Source: Flavobacterium aquiphilum (GTDB lineage: Bacteria > Bacteroidota > Bacteroidia > Flavobacteriales > Flavobacteriaceae). Taken from it: 64,000 nucleotides of DNA. Under the pieces are notes generated by a model. That model was not told where the DNA came from and did no database searches. It worked only from the letters and a program-made list of their open reading frames with translations. A program made the position numbers and the translations under genes. Shown piece after piece: positions 28,801 through 36,843 of this stretch; within the stretch, counting starts at the first letter, position 1; each line of letters opens with the position of its first letter. Where the stretch lies: positions 620,001 through 684,000 of the forward strand of contig NZ_CP114288.1 in the NCBI RefSeq assembly GCF_027111335.1, in the 5' to 3' direction.

Positions 28801-29205
28801 GAAGGCTCGTTAACTGTTGTAATTGCGGGGAAAAGTGTAATTTTATCATTGGAAGACGTAGAAATATCGTCACAGGATATAGAAGGATGGCTGGTTGCCA
28901 ACTCAAACGGAATAACAGTTGCGTTGGATATAACAATTTCTCCCGAACTGAAACAAGAAGGAATCGCCCGGGAATTGGTAAACAGAATTCAAAATATCCG
29001 TAAGGATGCAGGATTTGAGGTAACGGATAAAGTTAAAGTTCTTTTACAGAATGAAGATACCTTAAAAATGGCAGTAAAAGCCAACGAAGGCTATATTAAA
29101 TCGGAAACACTGACAGAAGTACTTGTTTTTGAGGAAGATATAAAAAATGGCACGGAAATTGACTTTGATGGAATAACAACAAAAATAATAATTACAAAAA
29201 ATTAG
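25801..29205 (+). CDS. ileS: Isoleucyl-tRNA synthetase, type 2 (eukaryote-like)
   Basis: 1134 aa; charges tRNA-Ile with isoleucine in the cytoplasm. Class I signatures: the HIGH-equivalent GIHHVMA (residues 57-63) after [12 protein letters not shown], and KMSKR (682-686) followed by LGN. '[13 protein letters not shown]' and '[20 protein letters not shown]' are typical IleRS blocks; a CP1 editing domain lies between about 190 and 410. The length over 1100 aa and the HHVMA form point to the IleRS2 branch, common in Bacteroidota and known for reduced sensitivity to mupirocin. The anticodon-binding region follows KMSKR, and the C-terminus lacks the zinc finger of E. coli IleRS. The DksA-like gene starts 4 bases downstream. 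Confidence 0.98.
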   Translation: [1134 protein letters not shown]

Positions 29206-29209
29206 TATT

Positions 29210-29590
29210 ATGGTAGATGAAGTAGCAAGATACTCTGACGCTGATTTAGCAGAGTTTAAGGAAATCATTCAGATTAAAATCATAAAGGCTCAAGCCGATT
29301 TAGATTTGATTAAAAGCGCCTACATGAATGACCTTAACAATGGTACGGATGATACATCTCCCACTTTTAAAGCATTTGAGGAAGGCAGTGAAATCATGTC
29401 TAAAGAAGCAAATTCCCAACTTGCAATCAGACAAGAAAAGTTTATACGCGATCTGAAGAATGCGCTTTTCCGTGTAGAAAATAAAACCTACGGGGTTTGT
29501 AGAATTACAGGAAAATTGATTGGAAAAGAGAGATTGAAAATCGTACCTCATGCCACAATGAGTATAGAGGCAAAAAACTTACAAAAATAA
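29210..29590 (+). CDS. TraR/DksA-like protein without a complete zinc finger
   Basis: 126 aa. The N-terminus is a coiled-coil hairpin (ADLAEFKEIIQIKIIKAQAD) and the C-terminus 'ENKTYGVCRITGKLIGKERL' then KIVPHAT corresponds to the DksA/TraR C4 finger YGxCxxCGxxIxxxRLxAxPxAT. Only the first cysteine is kept and the last pair is absent. Such zinc-less versions are usual in Bacteroidota. DksA family members act in the secondary channel of RNA polymerase; whether this one does is inference. It sits 4 bases after ileS and before lspA, with a terminator at 29612-29638. Confidence 0.85.
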   Translation: MVDEVARYSDADLAEFKEIIQIKIIKAQADLDLIKSAYMNDLNNGTDDTSPTFKAFEEGSEIMSKEANSQLAIRQEKFIRDLKNALFRVENKTYGVCRITGKLIGKERLKIVPHATMSIEAKNLQK

Positions 29591-29611
29591 ATATATTGTA
29601 ATTCAATAATT

Positions 29612-29638
29612 AACGCTCCTTTGGGGGCGTTTTTTTTG
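29612..29638 (+). terminator. Terminator after ileS-dksA-like pair
   Basis: AACGCTCC (29612-29619) pairs with GGGGCGTT (29624-29631) over a 4-base loop, followed by seven further T's. This is a strong rho-independent terminator separating the pair from lspA. Confidence 0.88.
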
Positions 29639-29675
29639 GTTAATTTATTACTTTTACGCCTTTAAAAATCAAAAA

Positions 29676-30281
29676 ATGTCATTATTAAAAGCATACTTTC
29701 TAATTGTTCTTATATTGTTGGTGGATCAAGCGTCCAAAATATATGTAAAAACAAATTTCATGTTAGGTGACGAGGTTCCTGTATTTAGCTGGTTTCAGAT
29801 TCATTTTATAGAAAATGAAGGAATGGCTTGGGGAACCAAAATACCCGGAGCTTATGGAAAATTAATCCTTACTGTTTTTAGACTTTTTGCCGTAACAGGA
29901 ATTGGTTACTGGTTGTGGGATTCGGTTGAAAGAAAAAAAAGTTCCAATTATCTGATAGTTGCCATTGCTTTAATATTGGCTGGAGCTTTTGGAAATATTA
30001 TCGATTCTGTTTTTTATGGAGTTATTTTTGACAGCAGTCATCAACAATTGGCAACGCTATTTTCGGATACTCCTTATGGGACTTGGTTAAACGGACAAGT
30101 GGTAGATATGTTCTATTTTCCGATCGTAAAAGATTATCCAATGCCGGATTGGATTCCTTATTTTGGCGGGCGTAATTTTACTTTTTTTAATGCGATCTTC
30201 AATGTTGCCGATGTGGCAATTTCAACTGGAGTTGGTATTTTGATTGTATTCAACAAAAGAGCTTTCCATAAACATCAGTAA
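29676..30281 (+). CDS. lspA: Lipoprotein signal peptidase (signal peptidase II)
   Basis: 201 aa, inner-membrane aspartic peptidase that removes the signal peptide of prolipoproteins. Four hydrophobic segments are visible (about 3-16, 64-82, 93-110, 170-190). The conserved blocks are 'LVDQASKIYVK' near the N-terminus, 'FIENEGMAWG', and 'GNIIDSVFYG...VVDMFYF' and 'FNVADVAISTGVGILIVF', which carry the two catalytic aspartates (the VVDM and NVADVA positions). About 35 residues longer than E. coli LspA because of the insertion 'DSSHQQLATLFSDTPYGTWL', which is typical for Bacteroidota. It can mature the lipoproteins seen in this window. Confidence 0.97.
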   Translation: MSLLKAYFLIVLILLVDQASKIYVKTNFMLGDEVPVFSWFQIHFIENEGMAWGTKIPGAYGKLILTVFRLFAVTGIGYWLWDSVERKKSSNYLIVAIALILAGAFGNIIDSVFYGVIFDSSHQQLATLFSDTPYGTWLNGQVVDMFYFPIVKDYPMPDWIPYFGGRNFTFFNAIFNVADVAISTGVGILIVFNKRAFHKHQ

Positions 30282-30295
30282 TAGTTTTTTACAGA

Positions 30296-30338
30296 AAAAC
30301 GAGAGGCTGTCCTATCAAGGGCAGCCTCTTTCGTTTTA
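30296..30338. terminator. Bidirectional terminator between lspA and the minus-strand small lipoprotein
   Basis: AGAGGCTG (30302-30309) pairs with CAGCCTCT (30322-30329), extended by an outer AAAACG/CGTTTT pairing. There are T's at both ends. It serves the converging lspA and the 64-aa lipoprotein gene, whose stop codon touches the hairpin. Confidence 0.85.
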
Positions 30339-30530
30339 TTTATTATGGCCTGGGGCATAATTCTTGGCACTTTTTTCGCCTGTTATTTTTTTTGCTTGTC
30401 CAGGAGGAAGTGGTTTTGCTTTTGCAGTGCTATGACTCGGTCCAACTTTTACACTGCAGTTTGTCAGTGTAATAGAAAATAAAACAATCATAATTGGGGC
30501 AATGAATCTTTGGGTTTTAAACATTTTCAT
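30336..30530 (-). CDS. Small lipoprotein, 64 aa
   Basis: The N-terminus has a signal sequence and lipobox: 'FIAPIMIVLFSITLTNCSVK' with Cys after LTN. The mature part is short, Pro/Lys-rich, with PLPPGQAKK and SAKNYAPGHNK. Homologous small proteins are frequent in Flavobacteriia and are sometimes named 'quinol oxidase subunit 4' in databases, a label which I do not think the sequence supports: there is no transmembrane bundle. It is the last gene of the minus-strand group and runs into a bidirectional terminator. The function is unknown. Confidence 0.7.
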   Translation of the reverse strand: MKMFKTQRFIAPIMIVLFSITLTNCSVKVGPSHSTAKAKPLPPGQAKKITGEKSAKNYAPGHNK

Positions 30531-30575
30531 AATTTAAATTGTAGGTTTTATGAGAGCAAAACTACCATTTAAAAA

Positions 30576-31139
30576 TTAAAATGAATAAACTCCGGTAGAA
30601 GAAACACAATAATCCAATAATATGTCACTGTCTAAAACATCCGAAATTTGCTCCTCAGGTTTGAAGAAAGACAGTCCAATTTTAATAGTTTCGGGTTTGC
30701 ATTGCGAAAGGAACTTGTCGTAAAATCCTTTGCCATAACCCACCCGGTTTCCCTTTTTGTCAAAAGCCAAAAGCGGGACAAAAACCACATCTATTTTTGT
30801 ATCAGGAACTTCAATCCCTTCGACAGGTTCTGGGATGTTGTACTGGTTTTTTTGTATTCTGGTATTGTCTGTCAGCAGATAATGAGTCATTTTTCGGGTC
30901 TCAAAATCGCTTTTTGAAATCACAATTTCTTTATCTTTTCCCGAAAGGAGATGAAGAATAAATTCGGTATTGACTTCCTTTTGTTCTTCGATGGGTAAAA
31001 AAACATGAAAATAGGTTTTGTCCCAAATAGGAAGTTTCAGAATTTCATTGGCAATAGCCAGACTTTTTTCCTCAATGTCAATTTCAGAGAGTTCGTTTCG
31101 TAATGCTTTATACTTCGCCCGTAATGCTTTTTTCAACAT
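30576..31139 (-). CDS. 5-formyltetrahydrofolate cyclo-ligase
   Basis: 187 aa. Catalyses ATP-dependent conversion of 5-formyl-THF to 5,10-methenyl-THF. The N-terminal basic helix (LKKALRAKYKALRNEL), the block 'FVPLLAFDKKGNRVGYGKGF' followed by YDKFL (substrate/ATP site), and the ending 'CVSSTGVYSF' are diagnostic. The start overlaps the end of the decarboxylase gene by 32 bases; the start is kept because the K-x-x-x-R helix is part of the family's N-terminus. The overlap suggests coupled translation. Confidence 0.95.
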   Translation of the reverse strand: MLKKALRAKYKALRNELSEIDIEEKSLAIANEILKLPIWDKTYFHVFLPIEEQKEVNTEFILHLLSGKDKEIVISKSDFETRKMTHYLLTDNTRIQKNQYNIPEPVEGIEVPDTKIDVVFVPLLAFDKKGNRVGYGKGFYDKFLSQCKPETIKIGLSFFKPEEQISDVLDSDILLDYCVSSTGVYSF

Positions 31140-32370
31140 AAAGTGATTCTTTTAGATCGTCTATAAAAGTACTCAAATGATCTACTTCTACATGATCCAT
31201 AATCACAATTTTATACCACGAGTTATCACCATTGTGTTTTTGGGGAACCAAATCAAATTTTTTGACCAAAGCTTCATCAATGTATTGGGCTTGAATGGTA
31301 ACAATATTCATAAACGGATCCCTAAAATAGGCTACTTTCAGTTGGTCTAATTGATCGCAAAGCCACTGTGTTCTCATTTGCAAAACATCTATTTTTTCTT
31401 TCCAGCCAAATGGTCCATAGGTAAACAAAATCATCCAAACTGCTACAGCATTAGAGCCAGATCGGCTGCCACAAAGGGTTAAATCCATTCCTTCAATATA
31501 TTCGGCTTCTTTGGTTAGAACATTTTCGATTAATCCTTTTCGACAAAGGAAAATGCCTGTTCCATAAGGAGCTTGCAGCATTTTATGAGCGTCGATGGTT
31601 ATTGAGCTTATTTTTGGGTTTTCAAAATTAAGTTCCGATTCTTCATGGCTAAATGGATAAATAAAACCACCATAAGCACCGTCAATATGTATTTTATAAA
31701 TCAACTGATGTTTTTCCAAAAGTTGGATATAATCATTCGGGTCGTCGATGGATCCAAACATTGTGGTTCCCATATTGGAGATCACAATAAAGTATCTTTT
31801 TCCTTTTTCTTTGGCTTTAATGATAATGTTTTCCAATTGAAAAGAATCGATCTCACGAGTATGAAAATCAACGGGTACTTTCAACCAATCGAGCATTAAA
31901 ATATTAGCTGCTTTTGGAATTGAATAGTGAGTGTCTTCGGAGGCTAAAATTGCAATTTCATAAGGGTTTGCACCGAGATTGTTAATGAAATAATTGCGGT
32001 ACATCCAAATAGCCTGTATGTTGGCTTCGGTTCCGCCGGGAGAAATATATCCGTCAAAAGATTTTGGTTGCGCTTTGAAAAAATCGACAGCCAATACATC
32101 CAAAACTTCGCGTTCTATTTCCTGAGTTCCTTTGAACGCATTTTCAGAAGTGCCCAACGTATGACAGCCAATATGATTGGGATTTGCTACATACGTTTTC
32201 AAGGTAGGAGCATCTGCCAGAAAAGAGGCTTCCTCATAATATACTTTACTGTCTAGTTTTGAAGCAGGATAACCCAGCGAAGTGTCAAGGCTGAAGTTGA
32301 CGTTATCTTCTAATGCTTTTTCAATGTGAGCCTGTCTTTCTTTTTGGGATAATTTTTTCCAATATAACAT
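31108..32370 (-). CDS. PLP-dependent group II amino-acid decarboxylase
   Basis: 420 aa. The PLP-binding lysine is K263 in ITIDAHKMLQAPYGTG, and D230 in HIDGAYGG binds the pyridine ring; GGTEAN (112-117) is the phosphate region. These three blocks define the glutamate/histidine/tyrosine decarboxylase fold (fold-type I). The substrate cannot be told from the sequence; histidine decarboxylase-like annotations are common for relatives. It is a cytosolic enzyme. The gene lies between an aspartoacylase-like gene (70-base gap) and the 5-formyl-THF cyclo-ligase gene (32-base overlap). Confidence 0.9.
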   Translation of the reverse strand: MLYWKKLSQKERQAHIEKALEDNVNFSLDTSLGYPASKLDSKVYYEEASFLADAPTLKTYVANPNHIGCHTLGTSENAFKGTQEIEREVLDVLAVDFFKAQPKSFDGYISPGGTEANIQAIWMYRNYFINNLGANPYEIAILASEDTHYSIPKAANILMLDWLKVPVDFHTREIDSFQLENIIIKAKEKGKRYFIVISNMGTTMFGSIDDPNDYIQLLEKHQLIYKIHIDGAYGGFIYPFSHEESELNFENPKISSITIDAHKMLQAPYGTGIFLCRKGLIENVLTKEAEYIEGMDLTLCGSRSGSNAVAVWMILFTYGPFGWKEKIDVLQMRTQWLCDQLDQLKVAYFRDPFMNIVTIQAQYIDEALVKKFDLVPQKHNGDNSWYKIVIMDHVEVDHLSTFIDDLKESLYVEKSITGEV

Positions 32371-32440
32371 GTCTTAATATCTTAATATTTATTCAAAATT
32401 AAGCATGTTAAAGTATTGAAAATATGATAATTGTTAGGTT

Positions 32441-33418
32441 TTACTCGCTATCTTCTTCAGCAGTATTTGAGAGGTGGTAAATGGCATCTCCTTGATACAC
32501 AACAGGTGAGTGGTTGGCATTGAGTACATAACCGTCATTTGGTGCTTTTATTTTTCGTTCAAACTTGCCAAAAGGGTCAGTTATCATTCCTAATACGGTT
32601 CCTTTTTTTGCAAATGTCCCAACCATATTATTGTCGATTAACAAACCGGAACATTTGGCTCGCAACCAACCCGATTTTTCGATATAAATGGTTTGTTTTT
32701 TTTGAGGTGGGGCAAAATGTTTCGGATTTAGCATGTCCAAATGTTTTAAAAGGCGCTTGACCCCATTGATACCTTCTTGAGCAACGTCATTGTTGATGTC
32801 TAATGACTTTCCTCCTTCGAAGAGCAACATTTTTACACCCATTTTTTCGCTGGAACTTCTAAAGGAACCTGTTATATTTTTGGAAAACAAGGTAAAAGGA
32901 GCGTTGAACGCATCAGCCAATATTTTTACTTCGGGGTTATTTGGCGTAAGCCTAATTTGCGGAGCATTGAATCGGCCGGCACCGCCAGCGTGGAAATCGA
33001 CAGCATAATCAACTAGTGGCATGATGTCGGTTAGGATATGGTAGGCAAATCGACTGGCTAGAGATCCTTTTTTGGTTCCTGGAAATACTCTGTTTAAATC
33101 TCTGCCATCGGGGAAATCCCTTGATTTGTTGATAAAACCGTAGATATTTATGATGGGAATGCAGATAATAGTGCCTTTTTTGGGTTTATTTATTTTTTTG
33201 GTGATGATTTGTCTCACGATTTCGATACCGTTAAATTCATCTCCGTGAATCCCTCCTGAAAAGAGCACAACAGGACCTTCAATTTTGGACCTTTTTATAA
33301 CAATCGGAATGTTCAGTTTGGTAGTGGAATGTAATCTGGCAATTTCCAGCTGAATGGTTTTACTTTCTCCAGGCAAAACGCTTTCGCCAAAAATCTCTAA
33401 TGGTCTTGAGTCTTTCAT
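32441..33418 (-). CDS. Succinylglutamate desuccinylase/aspartoacylase-family zinc carboxypeptidase
   Basis: 325 aa. A zinc-dependent deacylase of the AstE/AspA family: 'SGGIHGDEFNGIEIVRQIIT' holds the HxxE zinc ligands, and 'DYAVDFHAGGAGRFNAPQIR' the third His. The last 90 residues are a beta domain ('WLRAKCSGLLIDNNMVGTFA', 'KAPNDGYVLNANHSPVVYQG') like a biotinyl-lipoyl barrel, usual in this family. Relatives in Bacteroidota often accompany a RimK-like ligase; none is seen next to it here. The substrate is unknown. It is the first gene of the minus-strand group. Confidence 0.9.
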   Translation of the reverse strand: MKDSRPLEIFGESVLPGESKTIQLEIARLHSTTKLNIPIVIKRSKIEGPVVLFSGGIHGDEFNGIEIVRQIITKKINKPKKGTIICIPIINIYGFINKSRDFPDGRDLNRVFPGTKKGSLASRFAYHILTDIMPLVDYAVDFHAGGAGRFNAPQIRLTPNNPEVKILADAFNAPFTLFSKNITGSFRSSSEKMGVKMLLFEGGKSLDINNDVAQEGINGVKRLLKHLDMLNPKHFAPPQKKQTIYIEKSGWLRAKCSGLLIDNNMVGTFAKKGTVLGMITDPFGKFERKIKAPNDGYVLNANHSPVVYQGDAIYHLSNTAEEDSE

Positions 33419-33528
33419 TTTGTAAAATAAAAGCCTAAATATAGAAATTATTTATTTGCTAATGAAAGATGGTAACTTATTCAGCTTAAATTAAGTTTAA
33501 GGGAATAGGCTTTAATCACCGCAGAATT

Positions 33529-34695
33529 TTAAAAATTAGCTATTATTTCAAACTCTTTGGTTTTGTCTTTTTTCTCTGCTACCGATTTTAGAAAGAGTTC
33601 CAATTCTTTGGTTAGAGGTAATTGATTTTGATTACTCCAAAATTCCTTAGAATATTCGAATTTTGCTTTAAAAATATCTTTATCAGTGTCAAAATTGGCT
33701 TTTATTTTTTCGTTTGTTGGTTTGCTTGTTACAAAAAAATCCATTGTAAAATCATAATAAAAAGGTTTTTCGGATTTTTTATTGAGTACAATCTCCACCT
33801 GATTATCAAGTTTTATATTGCTTGGATAATATTTTCTTGATGCCGCATCTTTAGTGAATTGCACAAATTTTTCCCATTTGGTTGTTTTATATTCGCCTTC
33901 TGATGAGGGCAGTTTTTTATATGGAATTTTTTCAGGATCATCAATTACTGATAAAGTATATTCAACTACTGCATAGTCTTTACGGCAAATGATGAAATAG
34001 CCTTTCCAAGTTTGTCCTGATTGATTTTTTTCATCGGTTTCAAATAGTATTTTTTTAAAATCACTATCGGGAAAAGGTGTTTCTGTAAAATTGCATAGAT
34101 TAATTTGTGGAGCTAAAATGTATAAAAAGCCATTAAAATCAGGGAATTTAAAGCTGATATTGTCTTGTTTTTCAAAAAGACTCGTTTTTCTCATATTCAA
34201 AATCTCAATGGTTGCTTTCTTTTTATGTTCGTTGTCATGATTTTTTCGGGCATAAATATCCTGCAGAAGTATATTGGCTTGGTCTTTTTTGAAGACGTTT
34301 CTTAGAAAAAAGTTTATTGTATAATTTTGAAGGGCATTGTCTTTAAATTTATCATACACTTTTTTCATATAGGAGTCGGCATTATTCACTATAACTTCTC
34401 GCAATTGTGTTGCTTTGATCTCCATGAAAATAGTGTCCTTTTCAACCTTTAGTTTGTCAAACGTGGTTTTTATCGTTTCATAGCCCAATAGTTTCAAGGT
34501 GATTTCATTTTCTTGGGAAACAAAAACAAATTTCCCTTCAGCATTTGTAACAGAGTAGTCATTTTCATTAAAAATGATTACATTTTCCAGAGGAATTTTG
34601 GTGTTTTTATCAACGACCGTTTTGGTGATTTTAAAGTTTTGCGCATAAGAAAACACACAAATAAAAAATGACAGTATAACGATTATCTGTTTCAT
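33529..34695 (-). CDS. Carboxypeptidase-regulatory-domain outer-membrane-associated protein
   Basis: 388 aa from the ATG at 34695 (an ATG 24 bases upstream would add MFTFLIKN). The N-terminus is a signal peptide (MKQIIVILSFFICVFSYAQ) followed by a carboxypeptidase-D-like beta-sandwich: 'TVVDKNTKIPLENVIIFNEN', 'VTNAEGKFVF', 'ITLKLLGYETIKT'. After that comes a long beta-rich region ending 'FELEKKDKTKEFEIIANF'-like. There is no TonB plug or barrel. Such proteins are common in Bacteroidota and are not characterised. The gene diverges from uvrC across a 279-base region. Confidence 0.85.
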   Translation of the reverse strand: MKQIIVILSFFICVFSYAQNFKITKTVVDKNTKIPLENVIIFNENDYSVTNAEGKFVFVSQENEITLKLLGYETIKTTFDKLKVEKDTIFMEIKATQLREVIVNNADSYMKKVYDKFKDNALQNYTINFFLRNVFKKDQANILLQDIYARKNHDNEHKKKATIEILNMRKTSLFEKQDNISFKFPDFNGFLYILAPQINLCNFTETPFPDSDFKKILFETDEKNQSGQTWKGYFIICRKDYAVVEYTLSVIDDPEKIPYKKLPSSEGEYKTTKWEKFVQFTKDAASRKYYPSNIKLDNQVEIVLNKKSEKPFYYDFTMDFFVTSKPTNEKIKANFDTDKDIFKAKFEYSKEFWSNQNQLPLTKELELFLKSVAEKKDKTKEFEIIANF

Positions 34696-34881
34696 ATTTT
34701 TTATCAAAAATGTAAACAAACATAATGTTATTTGGTCAAATTATAGACTTAAACTTGTTAAAATAACAACGAACCGTATTGCTACTCTATTATTTGTTAA
34801 TTCAGGTTTAAGAATTTGTGAAATCAAAAGAAGGTTGCTATTTGTGATCATTCATGTTGTTTGTGGCAGAAAATTTTTAAA

Positions 34882-34912
34882 TTGGTTTGCGTGAATGTAA
34901 TTTGTAAATTTG
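34882..34912 (+). promoter_or_regulatory. Putative uvrC promoter
   Basis: TTG (34882-34884), 20-base spacer and TAAATTTG (34905-34912), an exact TAnnTTTG match. Transcription would start near 34919, 55 bases before the ATG at 34974. No LexA-like box is evident. Confidence 0.6.
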
Positions 34913-34973
34913 GTAAAATGATGAATTGAAATTTCATTATTTCAACGACTTAATTTTCAGAAGATTTTTTAAA

Positions 34974-36770
34974 ATGACCAAGCCAAATCTAGCCTTACAA
35001 ATTCAAACTTTGCCTGATGGTCCCGGCGTATATCAATATTACGATAAGGAAGGCAAGATTTTATATGTAGGCAAAGCCAAGAATCTCAAAAAAAGAGTCT
35101 CTTCCTATTTTAATAAAATTCACGATACAGCCAAAACGAATGTCTTGGTTAAGAAAATCGTAACTATCAAGCATATTGTTGTTCCTACAGAAACCGATGC
35201 GCTTTTGTTGGAAAATAATCTGATAAAAACATTAATGCCGCGATACAATGTTTTATTAAAGGATGACAAAAGTTACCCTTGGATTTGTATCAAAAAAGAA
35301 CCTTTTTCACGAATATTTCCCACCCGAAGAATGGTTAAAGACGGATCGGAATATTTTGGGCCTTATACTAATTTCAAAACGGTTCATACGATTTTGGATT
35401 TAATAAAAGAGTTGTATCCGCTGCGAACTTGTAATTATGATTTGAGCGAAAGCAATATTGACAGCGGAAAATTTAAAGTGTGCTTGGAATATCATATAGG
35501 CAATTGTAAAGGGCCGTGCGAAGGTTTTGAAACATTAGAACATTATCAAAAACAAGTCGATGCTATTCGGGAAATTTTGAAAGGAAATTTCAAAGAAAGT
35601 ATGAGAGATTTCAAGCGCCTAATGATTAGTTTGGCAGAAGAAATGAAGTATGAGGAAGCGCAAAAAATTAAAGAAAAAATAGAGGTTTTGGAAAATTACC
35701 AATCGCGTTCAACCATTGTAAATCCAAAGATTACCAATATCGATGTTTTTTCTATCGTTTCAGACGAAAGTGCTGCTTTTATCAATTTCTTGCAAATATC
35801 GCACGGTTCAATCATTCGTTCGCATACCATGGAAATCAAGAAGAAACTGGAAGAAACGGACGAAGAGTTGTTGGAGTTGGCTATAATAGAATTGCGGGAG
35901 CGTTTTCAGTTACTATCCAAGGAGGTTATTGTTCCTTTTGAAGTAGATTTGGGATCCGCAATAAAAATTACGGTACCACAATTGGGAGACAAAAAACAAA
36001 TTTTGGATTTGTCGATTCGAAATGCCAAATTTTACCGAATAGAGCAACTCAAACAATTACAAATAGTAGATCCTGATCGCCATACCAACAGGATTATGGC
36101 ACAGATGAAAAGCGATTTACGATTGCCGGTCGAGCCAAGACATATTGAATGTTTTGATAACTCAAACATTCAGGGAACAAATCCGGTTGCGGCTTGCGTT
36201 GTGTTCAAAGATGGAAAACCAAGCAAGAAAGATTACAGGCATTTTAATGTAAAAACCGTTGTTGGGCCGGACGATTTTGCCTCGATGGAAGAAATCGTTT
36301 ATCGCCGTTATAGAAGGTTGTTGGAGGAGAACGAGCCCTTACCTAATTTAATTATTATTGATGGCGGAAAAGGCCAATTGTCATCTGCATTAAAAAGTAT
36401 TGATGCATTGGGATTGCGAGGTAAAATTGCCATTATTGGAATTGCCAAAAGACTGGAAGAACTGTTCTATCCGGGAGATTCTATTCCGCTGTATTTGGAT
36501 AAAAAGTCCGAAACATTGAAAGTGATTCAGCAATTACGAAATGAAGCGCACCGTTTTGGTATCACTTTCCACCGAGATAAAAGAAGCAAGGCCGCACTGA
36601 ATTCTTCTATAGAAAGTATTCCGGGAATTGGAGAAAAAACAATGCAGACATTAATTCAACATTTTAAAAGTGTTAAAAGATTGAAGTTAGCGACAGAAAA
36701 AGAAATTTCTGACGTTATAGGTGTGTCAAAAGCCAAAAAAATTACCGACTTTTACCATAAAAATAGTTAA
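34974..36770 (+). CDS. uvrC: Excinuclease ABC subunit C
   Basis: 598 aa from the ATG at 34974 (the upstream TTG at 34926 adds an unlikely 16-residue tail). UvrC makes both incisions in nucleotide excision repair. The GIY-YIG nuclease domain is at the start (TLPDGPGVYQYYDKEGKILY, then VGKAKNLKKRVSSYF), followed by the Cys-rich region 'YEHIG NCKGPCEGFE', a UVR segment (EEMKYEEAQKIKEKIEVLEN), the RNase H-like half with 'IECFDNSNIQGTNPVAACVV' and 'LIIIDGGKGQLSSALK', and C-terminal helix-hairpin-helix motifs (SIPGIGEKTMQTLIQHFKSV). All expected modules are present. Confidence 0.98.
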   Translation: MTKPNLALQIQTLPDGPGVYQYYDKEGKILYVGKAKNLKKRVSSYFNKIHDTAKTNVLVKKIVTIKHIVVPTETDALLLENNLIKTLMPRYNVLLKDDKSYPWICIKKEPFSRIFPTRRMVKDGSEYFGPYTNFKTVHTILDLIKELYPLRTCNYDLSESNIDSGKFKVCLEYHIGNCKGPCEGFETLEHYQKQVDAIREILKGNFKESMRDFKRLMISLAEEMKYEEAQKIKEKIEVLENYQSRSTIVNPKITNIDVFSIVSDESAAFINFLQISHGSIIRSHTMEIKKKLEETDEELLELAIIELRERFQLLSKEVIVPFEVDLGSAIKITVPQLGDKKQILDLSIRNAKFYRIEQLKQLQIVDPDRHTNRIMAQMKSDLRLPVEPRHIECFDNSNIQGTNPVAACVVFKDGKPSKKDYRHFNVKTVVGPDDFASMEEIVYRRYRRLLEENEPLPNLIIIDGGKGQLSSALKSIDALGLRGKIAIIGIAKRLEELFYPGDSIPLYLDKKSETLKVIQQLRNEAHRFGITFHRDKRSKAALNSSIESIPGIGEKTMQTLIQHFKSVKRLKLATEKEISDVIGVSKAKKITDFYHKNS

Positions 36771-36843
36771 TATGAGAATTGAGGCAAGAGCCCTAAGCCA
36801 AAAATTAAAAGCCAAAATGAACTTTGTCGGTATCCGATTGACA

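Noticed and set aside
36721..36843. Longer starts of the patatin gene
   Set aside because: The extension overlaps uvrC or places a long charged segment before the signal peptide.
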